A stretch of 64,000 nt of DNA from an uncultured Alphaproteobacteria bacterium (GTDB lineage Bacteria; Pseudomonadota; Alphaproteobacteria; Rhodobacterales; Rhodobacteraceae): assembly GCA_902600895.1 (NCBI GenBank), contig CACKLF010000001.1, forward strand, positions 82,945 through 146,944, written 5' to 3'. The notes beneath the pieces were generated by a model. It worked only from the letters and a program-made list of their open reading frames with translations, ran no database searches and was not told where the DNA came from. Made by a program: the position numbers and the translations under genes. This document shows, one piece after another, positions 42,613 to 52,558 of this stretch (positions are counted from its first letter, which is position 1; every line of letters begins with the position of its first letter).

Positions 42613-44320
42613 ATGAGTCCTTCTATTGATGAAAAATTTAAATACCCTCTTGTGGGTCTTTCCTTAACCGTTATTATTTTTAGTGGTTCTCTGTCTATTT
42701 TATTGTATCTGTATAATTTTGGTGTGTCCTCACAAGAAGATGACCTAATAACGTTATTGGAGGGCTCCAGAGCAATAACTACTTTCTGGATTTCTTTTAA
42801 ACAGGCTACATTGTCATGCATAATAAGCTTTTGCCTCGCTATTCCAATTGCCTCCATAATTGCTAGGCGCCATCAGTGGCGTGTTGTGTCGGTGCTATTT
42901 GCTATACTTGGATTAGTGCTAGTGATGCCTACAACTGTTGCTGCAATGGGAATATTGAAAGTATTTGGTTTGAATGGTTGGATTTCCAACTTACTTGATT
43001 ATTTATCATTTGGAAGGTTAGGTTGGATTAATGTGTATGGAATGCATGGCCTAATTCTAGCTCATGTATTTTTTAACTTGCCATTGATGATCAGAGTGTT
43101 TGTTCCTATTTTTTTAAGTTTTCCAAAAGAACATATCTTTTTGGGAGAGCAATTCCAGTTTTCAAGGCTAAAATATTTTTGGATATTAGAATTGCCATCT
43201 ATAAAAAAGGCCGCAATATCAGTAAATTTGTTAGTATTCATGCTATGTTTTACTTCTTTTTCTTTAGTGCTAATGCTGGGGGGGGGGGCCAAAAGTAACA
43301 ACTTTTGAAGTTGAAATATACTCTGCACTTAGGTTTGACTTTAATATTAGTAAAGCTTCCATATTAGCTCTTATACAAGTACTTTTTGTTATGAGTGTCG
43401 TATTTGCGCTTGCTTTTACGGGCAACGGTCTGTCAGACAACTCACAGATTTATACCCCCCTAAGTGAAAGGCAGGGGTTTTATTCAAAAAAAAATTTGGG
43501 AGTATTTAATAAGTCGAAAAAGAATAATTTATGGAGTACTCTTATTGATGTAATCTGGCTTTCCCCTATTGTTTTTGTAATTTTGTTCCCATTTTTAGCT
43601 GTTTTACTTGCTGGGTTTTCTGAAAGTATATTGAACGTTTTAAGTTGGCACATTTTCTGGGTCTCATTTGTCAACACTTTGGCGATTGCTTTTTCCAGTG
43701 CTCTATTGACAATCACTTTCGGCTTGATACTAATTCACGCAAAGGTCAAATTTACCACTCATAATTTATCTGGGAAGAATTTTTTTATTGGTTTCATCGA
43801 AACTTCTGTACTTATGTACTTGGCAATCCCTGCAATTGTCCTGGGTACAGGCTTATTTGTAATTTTTAGACAATTTGTAGATGTTATGGCGCTTTCGTGG
43901 TTAATTTTGGTAATGGCTAATGTATTTCTTTCTCTTCCTTTTGTAGTGGGGCTAATGGAACCGAAAATGGTTAGCCTTGAATTGAAATATAAAAACCTCT
44001 TAGTGGTTATGGAAATAAAAGGGATAAAAAAATTTCTCTCCATTATTTTGCCTGGGATAAGCTTTGAACTAGGTTTGGGTTTGGGTCTGGCACTTTGTTT
44101 TTCGATAGGTGATTTAAGTGTCATAGCTCTTTTTGGTAATAATGATTTTCAGACAATACCATGGTTGATTTATCAAACCTATGGCAGGTACGGCCTTTCA
44201 GATGCAAATGCACTTGCTTTAATTCTTTTGGTTATCACATTTTTCTTTTTCTTTATTTCCCAAATTTTGGTGCGAACACTGTGTGCCACATTGGCAAAGG
44301 AGGTAAGACTTAGTGCTTGA
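42613..44320 (+). pseudogene. thiP: Thiamine ABC transporter permease ThiP, split by a frameshift at a G11 tract (ORFs 42613-43308 and 43391-44320)
   Basis: Upstream ORF reads ...LMLGGGAKSNNF*; removing one G gives LMLGGGPKVTTFEVEIYSALRFDFNISKASIL... continuing into the 43391 ORF frame, as in intact ThiP. Confidence 0.85.
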
Positions 44321-44954
44321 TGTGATTAATGTGCAGTTTGGATATTCAAAGGAAGTTGATTTTAATTTTTCATATAAATTTGACTTGAAGTTGCCTGTGG
44401 TAATTCATGGTCCTTCGGGAAGTGGAAAGTCGACTTTTTTAAATGTCATTTCTGGTTTGGTTACACCTTTTTCAGGATCAATCAAATACGAAGGACAGGA
44501 CTTATTTGAACTTAGTCCCGCTGAGAGACCCTTATCGATTCTGTTTCAACGGGGAAACCTATTTGATCACATAAGTTGTTTCAGAAATGTGGAAATCGGG
44601 CTAAATTCAAAAATTGACAAGAAGTATTCCAAGAGCGTGATCGAAGAGACTTTCCATCACCTGGGTGTTACCCAGTTATTGAATAAACTACCAACAGAGA
44701 TTTCTGGAGGGCAAAGAAAGAGAGTGGCATTAGCTAGGGTGATGGTGAGAGCTAAATGTCTCAATAAGAAATTATTGCTGCTAGATGAACCATTCAATGG
44801 ATTGGATATCGATACAAAAGTGCGCTGCATAAAAATTCTTTCAGATTTGCAATTAAACGATCACTGCAAAATAATTATTATTAGTCATGATATAAACGAT
44901 CCAGCTTCTCTAGGGGGAGTAGAAGTGAATTTAGATGATATTCAAGGAGTTTAA
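44313..44954 (+). CDS. thiQ: Thiamine ABC transporter ATP-binding protein
   Basis: Walker A HGPSGSGKST, signature SGGQRKRVALARVM, Walker B LLLLDEPFNGLD. Confidence 0.92.
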   Translation: MLDVINVQFGYSKEVDFNFSYKFDLKLPVVIHGPSGSGKSTFLNVISGLVTPFSGSIKYEGQDLFELSPAERPLSILFQRGNLFDHISCFRNVEIGLNSKIDKKYSKSVIEETFHHLGVTQLLNKLPTEISGGQRKRVALARVMVRAKCLNKKLLLLDEPFNGLDIDTKVRCIKILSDLQLNDHCKIIIISHDINDPASLGGVEVNLDDIQGV

Positions 44955-45039
44955 CTGTTTTTAAGAAAATACAAGCTAAAGACATTGTTTATTTATTATT
45001 TAATTATTGAATTGATAGGTTTGAATTTACATAAAAAAT

Positions 45040-45843
45040 ATGGAGAACAATATGGTACTCGCAGTAAAAAAGTCTGAAGCGATTTGGACGGTGACACACT
45101 CAAGACCAAACTCAAGAAATGCTATGGATCCCACAAGTTCAGATGAGTTATATCAGACATTTGTGGAATTCGATAAAGAAGAATCAGCGCGGGTAGCTGT
45201 ATTATCTGGGGATAACGGATATTTTTGTGCGGGATATGACCTGCGATATGCAGAAGATTTGAATGTCAGAATCGAGAGGGGAGAATATGAGTTTGATCCT
45301 AATGCTGAATATCAAAAGGGTCCAATGGGTCCCACTCGATTACAGCTTAAGAAGCCCGTAATTGCTGCCATTGCAGGTCCTGCTGTGGCGGGAGGTATGG
45401 AACTAGCTCTTTGGGCAAATATAAGAGTAATGGAAAAAAGTGCTTACTTTGGTGTTTACTGCCGTAGATGGGGAATACCCCTTATTGATGGTGGAACAGT
45501 AAGGCTTCCAAGGATTGTTGGAGAAGGAAGGGCAATGGATATAATTTTAACTGGTAGGAAGGTCTCGTCGGAAGAGAGCTACAAAATTGGTTTGTGTGAA
45601 TATTTGGTTGAAGATGGAAAGTCTTTGGAATTTGCTGAAGCACTTGCACTCAATCTTTCTAATTTACCACAAAGCTGCATGCAGTCTGATATGATATCTA
45701 CATCTGAACAAAATGGGTTTTCAATTAAAGAGGCCCTAAAAAAAGAATGGTCATTAAGTAAAAAAGAGGTAAAAAGGCAGGGGTTAAAAGGGGCTAGCAG
45801 GTTTATTTCAGGAAAAGGTAGGCATGGGCAACCTGACACATAA
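45040..45843 (+). CDS. Enoyl-CoA hydratase/isomerase (crotonase) family protein
   Basis: Crotonase fold motifs SRPNSRNAMDP, CAGYDLRYAE, AIAGPAVAGGMELALWANIRV. Confidence 0.88.
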   Translation: MENNMVLAVKKSEAIWTVTHSRPNSRNAMDPTSSDELYQTFVEFDKEESARVAVLSGDNGYFCAGYDLRYAEDLNVRIERGEYEFDPNAEYQKGPMGPTRLQLKKPVIAAIAGPAVAGGMELALWANIRVMEKSAYFGVYCRRWGIPLIDGGTVRLPRIVGEGRAMDIILTGRKVSSEESYKIGLCEYLVEDGKSLEFAEALALNLSNLPQSCMQSDMISTSEQNGFSIKEALKKEWSLSKKEVKRQGLKGASRFISGKGRHGQPDT

Positions 45844-45925
45844 CGAGACTATCTCTATAAGTTCAAAATATTTATATATTTCCTAGTAATAGTTTGGAAA
45901 AAACTACACTTAAGAAAGTTAGCCA

Positions 45926-47458
45926 ATGGAAAAAAAAAATAAAAGGCGCCGAAATAGAAGTTCTAGTAATAGGTTGGACATGGATACTTTGGACTCGCAC
46001 AATGAAACACCCAATGTTTGGGGTGTTTCGTCTAATTGGAATGCTCCATTGGGTTCGGATGAATTACAGGTTATAGATGAAGCTGTAAAAGAAATTCTTA
46101 GCAAAACGGGTATGAGTGAGGCTCCTGATGAGGTTAAAAATATTGTGATTAAAAATGGTGGTCGAGTTGACGGTGACAATCGCCTTTTATTTCCAGACCA
46201 TCTGATTTCCAAATTTCTGAAGGAAGTGAAAAAAGACATAAAGCTCTTTGGTAGAGATGTAAAGTTTGATTTGGACTGCACTGGAAGGAAATCCTACCTA
46301 GGCACTGGTGGGGCCTCACCGAATATTTTAGATTTGAAGACTCAAAGATATAGGGCGTCCCAGCTAGCTGATATTTATGATGCTGCTCGAATTGTAGAAA
46401 AAATGGAAAACATCCATTTTTTTAGCCGGCCAATGGTAGCGAGAGATATGGAGAGTGAGAATGATCTTGATATAAATACTGCCTATGCATGCCTGAAGGG
46501 AACACGTAAACATGTAATGACCAGTATCTCAAATCCATCTGATGTGGGTCGGGTTGCTGAAATGTGTTTTATTATTTCTGGGAGTAAGGAGGCATTTATT
46601 AAACGTCCATTTCTGTCATTAAATGTTAATCATAGTGTATCTCCACTAAGGTATGATGGTCGTTCAATAAGGGTAATCATGGAAGCGGCCAAAATTGGGA
46701 TTCCAGTCCAGGTTAATACTTTTGCACAGGTAGGTGCATCAACATCAGTATCTTTGGCGTCTGCAATAGCTCAAACTACCGCTGAGACTTTCTCTGGAAT
46801 GATACTTTCATGGCTATCTAATCCAGATTCTAGTATAATTTTTGGTGGGCGGCCAATGATAACAGATTTAAGGACTGGTGCACTTTCTGGAGGAGGAGGG
46901 GAGCAGGCAAGAGTCATGGCAGCGTCTATTCAGGTAGCTCAACATTATAGCTTATGCAATTCCTGTATTGCTGGTGCAACAGATAGTAAAATTCCTGATG
47001 CGCAAAGTGGTTATGAAAAAGGAATTGGTGTTTTAACATCGGCAATGGCTGGATCCAATTTAATCACACAAGCAAGTGGAACACATGCAAGTTTAATGGG
47101 CACAGCACTAGAAAGTTACATTATAGATAATGATATGGCAGGGGTAGTCCTAAGGTCCATTGAAAAACCCAAGATTAATGCAGAAGAGATAAACGTTAAA
47201 AATATTGATGCGGTAGTTAGGGGTTCTGGGCATTTTTTGGGAGATGTTGAAACTTACAATAGAATGCGAAGTCATTATTTATATCCAAAAGTAAGTAATA
47301 GAGATTCGATAGAGGAATGGGAGTTGAAGGGTCATAAAAGTGTTTGGGATCTAGCAAGAGAAAGAGTAAAGGAAATTCTAAAAGTTAAAGGAGATTCATG
47401 CATTTCTGATGAAGCAGACAAAGAAATCAAGAAGCAATTTAAAATTTACTTAGCTTAG
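45926..47458 (+). CDS. Trimethylamine methyltransferase (MttB) superfamily protein, non-pyrrolysine type
   Basis: 'GGRPMITDLRTGALSGGGGEQARVMAASIQVAQHY', 'ASGTHASLMGTALESYIIDNDMAG'; uninterrupted ORF without in-frame TAG. Confidence 0.92.
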   Translation: MEKKNKRRRNRSSSNRLDMDTLDSHNETPNVWGVSSNWNAPLGSDELQVIDEAVKEILSKTGMSEAPDEVKNIVIKNGGRVDGDNRLLFPDHLISKFLKEVKKDIKLFGRDVKFDLDCTGRKSYLGTGGASPNILDLKTQRYRASQLADIYDAARIVEKMENIHFFSRPMVARDMESENDLDINTAYACLKGTRKHVMTSISNPSDVGRVAEMCFIISGSKEAFIKRPFLSLNVNHSVSPLRYDGRSIRVIMEAAKIGIPVQVNTFAQVGASTSVSLASAIAQTTAETFSGMILSWLSNPDSSIIFGGRPMITDLRTGALSGGGGEQARVMAASIQVAQHYSLCNSCIAGATDSKIPDAQSGYEKGIGVLTSAMAGSNLITQASGTHASLMGTALESYIIDNDMAGVVLRSIEKPKINAEEINVKNIDAVVRGSGHFLGDVETYNRMRSHYLYPKVSNRDSIEEWELKGHKSVWDLARERVKEILKVKGDSCISDEADKEIKKQFKIYLA

Positions 47459-47483
47459 TCAATCTCTTGTCACATATTATCGG

Positions 47484-48107
47484 CTATATCCAGGCCCCAA
47501 GGCGTAGAAAGCTTAAACAAAAAATAAACATTACAATTGCGGTCAACAGCTCTACAATTGTCCATGCTTTTGGAGAATTAAGAAAGGGGCTTAGTTTTGA
47601 TGCTCCAAGCCCTAGTCCTGAAAAGAAGATAAGGCTAGCTAGGCTTGCTCCAAGTGCAAAGGGAAATAAGTTAGATGGACCAAAGGGTATGGATAGCGAT
47701 CCAATTAATATTAGGGTATCAAGGTAGACATGTGGATTTAACCACGTCATTAAAAAAAGAGTGGAAACGACACTAAGAAAGTCTGCTTTCTCACCATGGA
47801 TTGCAATCATACTACTCCTATATTTTAATGCTGTGCGAAGCCTCAAAAATCCATAAAAGCCCAACCATAATGCTGTTAAAAGAAATATTGTAGAGGATAG
47901 ACTTTCAAAATATGGGAAAAGTATTGCACCAATACCAAAAGTGCCTGCAAATATTAAAATACAGTCAGACCCGGTGCAAAATAGGATGGAAAACCATACA
48001 TATTTTCCGGTTAAACCCTGTCTTAGAACAAATGCGTTTTGAGAGCCAATTGCTATAATTAGAGACAAACCGATTGCTAGTCCTGAAAAAAATGCATTAA
48101 ATATCAT
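47484..48107 (-). CDS. LysE/ArgO family amino acid exporter
   Basis: 'GLAIGLSLIIAIGSQNAFVLRQGL' ArgO/LysE N-terminus; multi-TM. Confidence 0.9.
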   Translation of the reverse strand: MIFNAFFSGLAIGLSLIIAIGSQNAFVLRQGLTGKYVWFSILFCTGSDCILIFAGTFGIGAILFPYFESLSSTIFLLTALWLGFYGFLRLRTALKYRSSMIAIHGEKADFLSVVSTLFLMTWLNPHVYLDTLILIGSLSIPFGPSNLFPFALGASLASLIFFSGLGLGASKLSPFLNSPKAWTIVELLTAIVMFIFCLSFLRLGAWI

Positions 48108-48250
48108 AATAAATTAGTAAGGCAGTTTGTATAAAATTTTTCTAATCTTAATAATGTTATACACTTTTTACCTAAAAGATGTGGAGGTAAAGTGTAATTA
48201 TAAGGTATAAATTGTAAATGAAGATTTAAAAAGATGTTATAGGGGCTCAT

Positions 48251-49273
48251 ATGAATAAAAAAATACTTTTGAACTCTCGACCAGATGGAGTTCCAACACT
48301 AAAAAATTTCAAATTAATTGAAGCCGATTTGCCTGAAATAGAAGATGGGGAAATTATTGTAAAGGTTATTTACTTCTCGCTTGATCCATATATGAGGGGT
48401 CGAATGAACGATGCTAAAAGTTATGCGAAGCCGGTGGAACTTGGAGAAGTTATGGAAGCTGGTGGTGTAGGTGAGGTCATTGAAAGTACATCTCCAAAAT
48501 ATAAGCCAGGTGAGATTGTGGTTGGTCCCACTGGTTGGCAGGAATATGCAGTGATGAGTGATAAATTTGTTCGGAAAGTTGACCCAGGTATTGCACCTAT
48601 ATCAACGTCAGTGGGTGTTTTAGGAATGCCAGGTCTAACCGCTCACTCTGGCCTTATGACTTTTGGCAAGCCTTGTAAGGGAGAGACTATCGTAGTTTCA
48701 GCAGCGTCTGGGGCTGTAGGATCAGTTGTAGGTCAAATTGCAAAATTAAAAGGATGTCATGTCATTGGGGTAGCAGGTAGCGACGAAAAATGTGAATATG
48801 TTGTTAATGAACTGGGATTTGATAAATGCCTAAATTACCACAATGAAAATTTTAGGCAAAATCTTACCGCCAGTTGTGAGTCAGGTGTGGATATATATTG
48901 GGAAAATGTTGGTGGCACAACATTTGAAGCCGTCTTACCTTTAATGAATAACTTTGGAAGGATACCAGTATGTGGATTGATAGCTCATTATAACCAGACT
49001 GATTTACCTATGCGAAAGGATAGATTGCCCGTTCTATTTAGGAATATTTTAACCAAAAGACTTTTACTAAGGGGCTTTATTGTATGGGATCTAAAGGAGC
49101 AAGAGGAGGAAGCTAGAAGTAGCCTAACGTCCTTGGTTTCAGAGGGAAAGATTAAGTATAAAGAGGATTTAGTAGAAGGAATTGAATCGGCTCCTGAAGC
49201 ATTCATTGGTTTGCTTGAAGGCAAAAATTTTGGAAAGCTTTTGGTTAAGACAGATTTACAGAGTAATCATTAA
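48251..49273 (+). CDS. NADP-dependent zinc-independent MDR oxidoreductase (CurA / LTB4-dehydrogenase-like)
   Basis: 'YFSLDPYMRGRMND', 'VSAASGAVGSVVGQIAKLKG', 'DIYWENVGG'. Confidence 0.9.
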   Translation: MNKKILLNSRPDGVPTLKNFKLIEADLPEIEDGEIIVKVIYFSLDPYMRGRMNDAKSYAKPVELGEVMEAGGVGEVIESTSPKYKPGEIVVGPTGWQEYAVMSDKFVRKVDPGIAPISTSVGVLGMPGLTAHSGLMTFGKPCKGETIVVSAASGAVGSVVGQIAKLKGCHVIGVAGSDEKCEYVVNELGFDKCLNYHNENFRQNLTASCESGVDIYWENVGGTTFEAVLPLMNNFGRIPVCGLIAHYNQTDLPMRKDRLPVLFRNILTKRLLLRGFIVWDLKEQEEEARSSLTSLVSEGKIKYKEDLVEGIESAPEAFIGLLEGKNFGKLLVKTDLQSNH

Positions 49274-49352
49274 TGCTTGGAAGTAAAAAAATAGAAAAGG
49301 GCTAAGAGTTATAAAATGTCATCTATTTCTAAGACATTAGGAGGATTTATTA

Positions 49353-50381
49353 GTGAGGAGTAAGAGACTTATTCATGTGGTTTCTTGCCATGCAGAAGGT
49401 GAAGTTGGTGATGTAATTGTAGCTGGTGTACCAAACCCTCCAGGAACAACTTTATGGGAGAAACGAAATTTCATTCATAATGATGGTGTGTTGCGAAATT
49501 TTTTGCTTAATGAGCCAAGGGGAGGAGTGTTTCGACATGTAAATCTCTTGGTTCCGCCAATTAATCCTGAGGCAGACGCAGCATTTATAATAATGGAACC
49601 TGAAGACACCCCACCCATGTCCGGATCTAATTCGATCTGTGTAACCACTGTACTTCTCGAGACTGGGATAATTGAAATGGTGGAGCCAGTTACAAAATTA
49701 ACCTTGGAAGTACCTGGAGGCTTGATTAAGATAAGAGCAGAGTGTCACGATGGGAAGGTAAGAAGAGTATCAATCCAAAATGTGCCTTCTTTTGTATATA
49801 AATCAAATGTAGCAATTCATGTTGATACAATAGGTGAGTTGAAAGTCGATGTAGCTTTTGGCGGGGATAGTTTTGTAATAGTAGATGTTGACCAAATAGG
49901 GTTGGAAATAAGAGACAGTCAAGCCCGGAGACTAGCAAGCCTTGGGACTACGATTACCGAAGTGGCAAATAAAGAGATAGGCTTCTCTCACCCTGAAAAT
50001 TCTGATTGGAAGCATATTTCATTCTGTTTGTTTGCGGGACCATTAATGAATAGTGAAAATAAGGTAACTGCACAGTCTGCTGTAGCAATAAGACCGGGAA
50101 AAATTGACCGATCACCAACTGGCACCGGTGTTTCTGCGAGGTTGGCAGTTTTGCACTCACAAGAAAAAATAAAACAAGGAGAAATTTTTTTGGCTAAATC
50201 TATTATCGGGTCGACTTTTGAAGGACAGATTATTTCAAATGGATTTATGGGAGATTTACCATATGTCATTCCAGAAATTTCAGGGCAGGCTTGGCTTACT
50301 GGAATGCATCAGTTCATATTAGATCCAGAGGATCCATGGCCTGAAGGCTATCGCCTAAACGATACATGGGGCGTAGAGTAA
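49353..50381 (+). CDS. Proline racemase family protein (possible trans-3-hydroxyproline dehydratase-like)
   Basis: HAEGEVGDVIVAG; catalytic-loop equivalents PPMSGSNSICV and DRSPTGTGVSARLAVL (Ser/Thr instead of Cys/Cys). Confidence 0.88.
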   Translation: MRSKRLIHVVSCHAEGEVGDVIVAGVPNPPGTTLWEKRNFIHNDGVLRNFLLNEPRGGVFRHVNLLVPPINPEADAAFIIMEPEDTPPMSGSNSICVTTVLLETGIIEMVEPVTKLTLEVPGGLIKIRAECHDGKVRRVSIQNVPSFVYKSNVAIHVDTIGELKVDVAFGGDSFVIVDVDQIGLEIRDSQARRLASLGTTITEVANKEIGFSHPENSDWKHISFCLFAGPLMNSENKVTAQSAVAIRPGKIDRSPTGTGVSARLAVLHSQEKIKQGEIFLAKSIIGSTFEGQIISNGFMGDLPYVIPEISGQAWLTGMHQFILDPEDPWPEGYRLNDTWGVE

Positions 50382-50421
50382 TAGACAGACACAAACTAAT
50401 AGTTTTGAGCAAAGGTGCAAT

Positions 50422-51447
50422 ATGGTACATATACCCATTATAGATATTAAAAATCTTTACAATGATAACCCCAGAGAATTTTTGCAGGTAGATCGACAGA
50501 TTGCATTCGCAGCCTCCTCTGTGGGTTTTTTTGTTATCAAGGGACACAAGGAAGGCAAGAAAGTAGGTGCGGCAGCTAGGAAGAAAATGCTCAAGGTTTT
50601 TGATATTCCGCTAAATGAGCAAAGATATTTATGGAAGAAAAATTTTGCGACTGAAAATAGCAATCTTTACCGAGGCCTATTCCCATTAATTTCCTCACCG
50701 GCTAAAAATAGGCAGGGGTTTGAGATTGGTCCTGATATAGCCCGTAATCATGATAGTTACGATACAACTGATATTCTTCATGAGCCTACCCCACTACCTA
50801 AGCCTGAGCACATTCCAGAAGACTGGGTATCGACATGTAAGAATTATTACTTATCTATGGAGAATATTGGAAAAAAGTTGCTATGTTCAATTTCAAGATC
50901 ATTAGGTATCAGTCAAACTATATTTTTGGATGCATTTGATATGGGAATATCCACCTTGCGTCTTCTTAACTATCCGATGCGCTTAGGTGACAACTACATA
51001 GAAGATAATCATTTAAAAAGGTTTACTATTTTTCGTGGGGCAAAATATGAGCAGATAGCCAGAGCTCATGCTGATTCTGGTCTATTAACTATATTGGCAC
51101 AGGACGACGTAGGTGGACTTCAAGTCAAAGATCATAATCAAGAGTGGAATGATGTACCAATCATTCCAAATAGCTTTTCCATCAATTTTGGTGGGCTCAT
51201 GGAGTATTGGACAGGTGGAAGAGTTAAGGCTACCATACATCGTGTTTTGTCTAAAAACCAAAATAGATACTCCGTACCATTTTTTTTAGAACCAAGACCA
51301 TCAACAGTCATAAGCCCTTTACCAATAAAAGGAAGCAAGATTTTCAAACCCTTCCTATACGGCAATCACTTGTGGGAAAAAACAACCAAATTTCCAGAAA
51401 ACAAAGGGCTTGAAAAATTGAGGCCACCGAGACCCATAACAGTTTAA
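50422..51447 (+). CDS. Isopenicillin-N-synthase-like 2-oxoglutarate/Fe(II) oxygenase
   Basis: HAD (HxD) ... TIHRVL distal His ... RYSVPFFLEP (RxS 2OG site). Confidence 0.9.
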   Translation: MVHIPIIDIKNLYNDNPREFLQVDRQIAFAASSVGFFVIKGHKEGKKVGAAARKKMLKVFDIPLNEQRYLWKKNFATENSNLYRGLFPLISSPAKNRQGFEIGPDIARNHDSYDTTDILHEPTPLPKPEHIPEDWVSTCKNYYLSMENIGKKLLCSISRSLGISQTIFLDAFDMGISTLRLLNYPMRLGDNYIEDNHLKRFTIFRGAKYEQIARAHADSGLLTILAQDDVGGLQVKDHNQEWNDVPIIPNSFSINFGGLMEYWTGGRVKATIHRVLSKNQNRYSVPFFLEPRPSTVISPLPIKGSKIFKPFLYGNHLWEKTTKFPENKGLEKLRPPRPITV

Positions 51448-51468
51448 ATTTGAGAGGAGTTATTTAGA

Positions 51469-52536
51469 ATGTACTTATCAAAACTAGATCCAGAAAAATT
51501 AAAAAAGCAACAATGGCAAATTATGCAAAATGTAGCTGCAGCTGCAATAGTACCTATTATGAGGATAGGAGATGAGTTGGGTTTATTCAAAATATTAGCC
51601 AATAATGGCCCTTGTACAGATAAAAAATTTTCAGAACTTGCTAAGATTGATCACAGATATGCGAGAGAATGGCTTTTGGCGCTCTGTGCTGCGGGTTATT
51701 GTAATAGTGACGAAGAGGTAGAAGTATTCCATCTGTCACCAGAACAGCAGGCAGTTTTTGCCTATGAAGATAGCCCAGCTTTAATGATTGGAGCTTATGA
51801 TGTTTTGTCAGGTAATGTTCATAATATTGAGGCTGTGCGAGATGCATTTAAGAGTGGAAAGGGTGTTGAATATCACAAGGCTCACCCATGTTGCTTTCAA
51901 GGTACTGCCAGGTTTTTTAAGCCATCTTATGCAGCAAATTTACTGAAAAAATGGTTGCCAAAAGTTTCTGGAGTGGTGGAAAAACTACAAGAGGGAGGAA
52001 GTTACGCTGATATTGGCTGTGGGTTTGGAATATCAACTCTCATGATAGCTGAGGCTTTTCCTGACGCTAAGGTATACGGTTTTGACATTCATGAGCCTTC
52101 AATTGAAAAGGCTATTAGTTTATCAGAAGAATCAGGTTTGAGTAATAGAATCAACTATCAGGCCGCTGATGCAAAAAGCTATAATGGGTATTTTGATGTA
52201 ATCGCCTTTTTTGACTGCTTGCATGATATGGGAGATCCAGAAGGAGCAGCTCGATATGCATATGAGCATTTAAATGAGGGAGGTGTAATAGTTCTGGTTG
52301 AACCAACAGCATCAGATAATCCTCGGGAGAACTTTCATACTATCGGACAAATGTATTATTCTTTTTCAACAATGGGCTGTATTCCTACATCAAAATCTCA
52401 AGAGGTTGGTTTAGCTATTGGAGCTCAAGCCGGACCAAAAAAACTAAGTGAGATACTGGCTAATGCTGGCTTCTCTGAACCTCAAATTGCCCACAAGAAT
52501 GCTTCAAATATGGTTATTGAGGCTAGAAAAAAGTAA
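51469..52536 (+). CDS. Class I SAM-dependent methyltransferase with N-terminal winged-helix (Rv2258c-like)
   Basis: 'YADIGCGFGISTLMIAEAFPDAKVYGFDIHEPSIEKA', 'FFDCLHDMGDPEGAARYA'. Confidence 0.9.
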   Translation: MYLSKLDPEKLKKQQWQIMQNVAAAAIVPIMRIGDELGLFKILANNGPCTDKKFSELAKIDHRYAREWLLALCAAGYCNSDEEVEVFHLSPEQQAVFAYEDSPALMIGAYDVLSGNVHNIEAVRDAFKSGKGVEYHKAHPCCFQGTARFFKPSYAANLLKKWLPKVSGVVEKLQEGGSYADIGCGFGISTLMIAEAFPDAKVYGFDIHEPSIEKAISLSEESGLSNRINYQAADAKSYNGYFDVIAFFDCLHDMGDPEGAARYAYEHLNEGGVIVLVEPTASDNPRENFHTIGQMYYSFSTMGCIPTSKSQEVGLAIGAQAGPKKLSEILANAGFSEPQIAHKNASNMVIEARKK

Positions 52537-52558
52537 CTAAGTATTAAGGTCGATTACA

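Noticed and set aside
43391-44320. Second separate permease gene as implied by the ORF track
   Set aside because: Frame and sequence continuity show it is the C-terminal part of thiP separated by the G11 frameshift, not an independent gene
45040-45843. DmdD (methylthioacryloyl-CoA hydratase) to complete a DMSP demethylation pathway
   Set aside because: Generic crotonase motifs only; not adjacent to dmdA, and I cannot tell subfamilies apart by eye (same for 61985-62734)
45926-47458. Pyrrolysine-containing MttB
   Set aside because: No in-frame TAG interrupts the ORF, so there is no sign of pyrrolysine use
51469-52536. DsyB/MmtN-type DMSP-synthesis methyltransferase
   Set aside because: Whole-length pattern fits the common Rv2258c-like methyltransferase family; no specific evidence for DMSP synthesis
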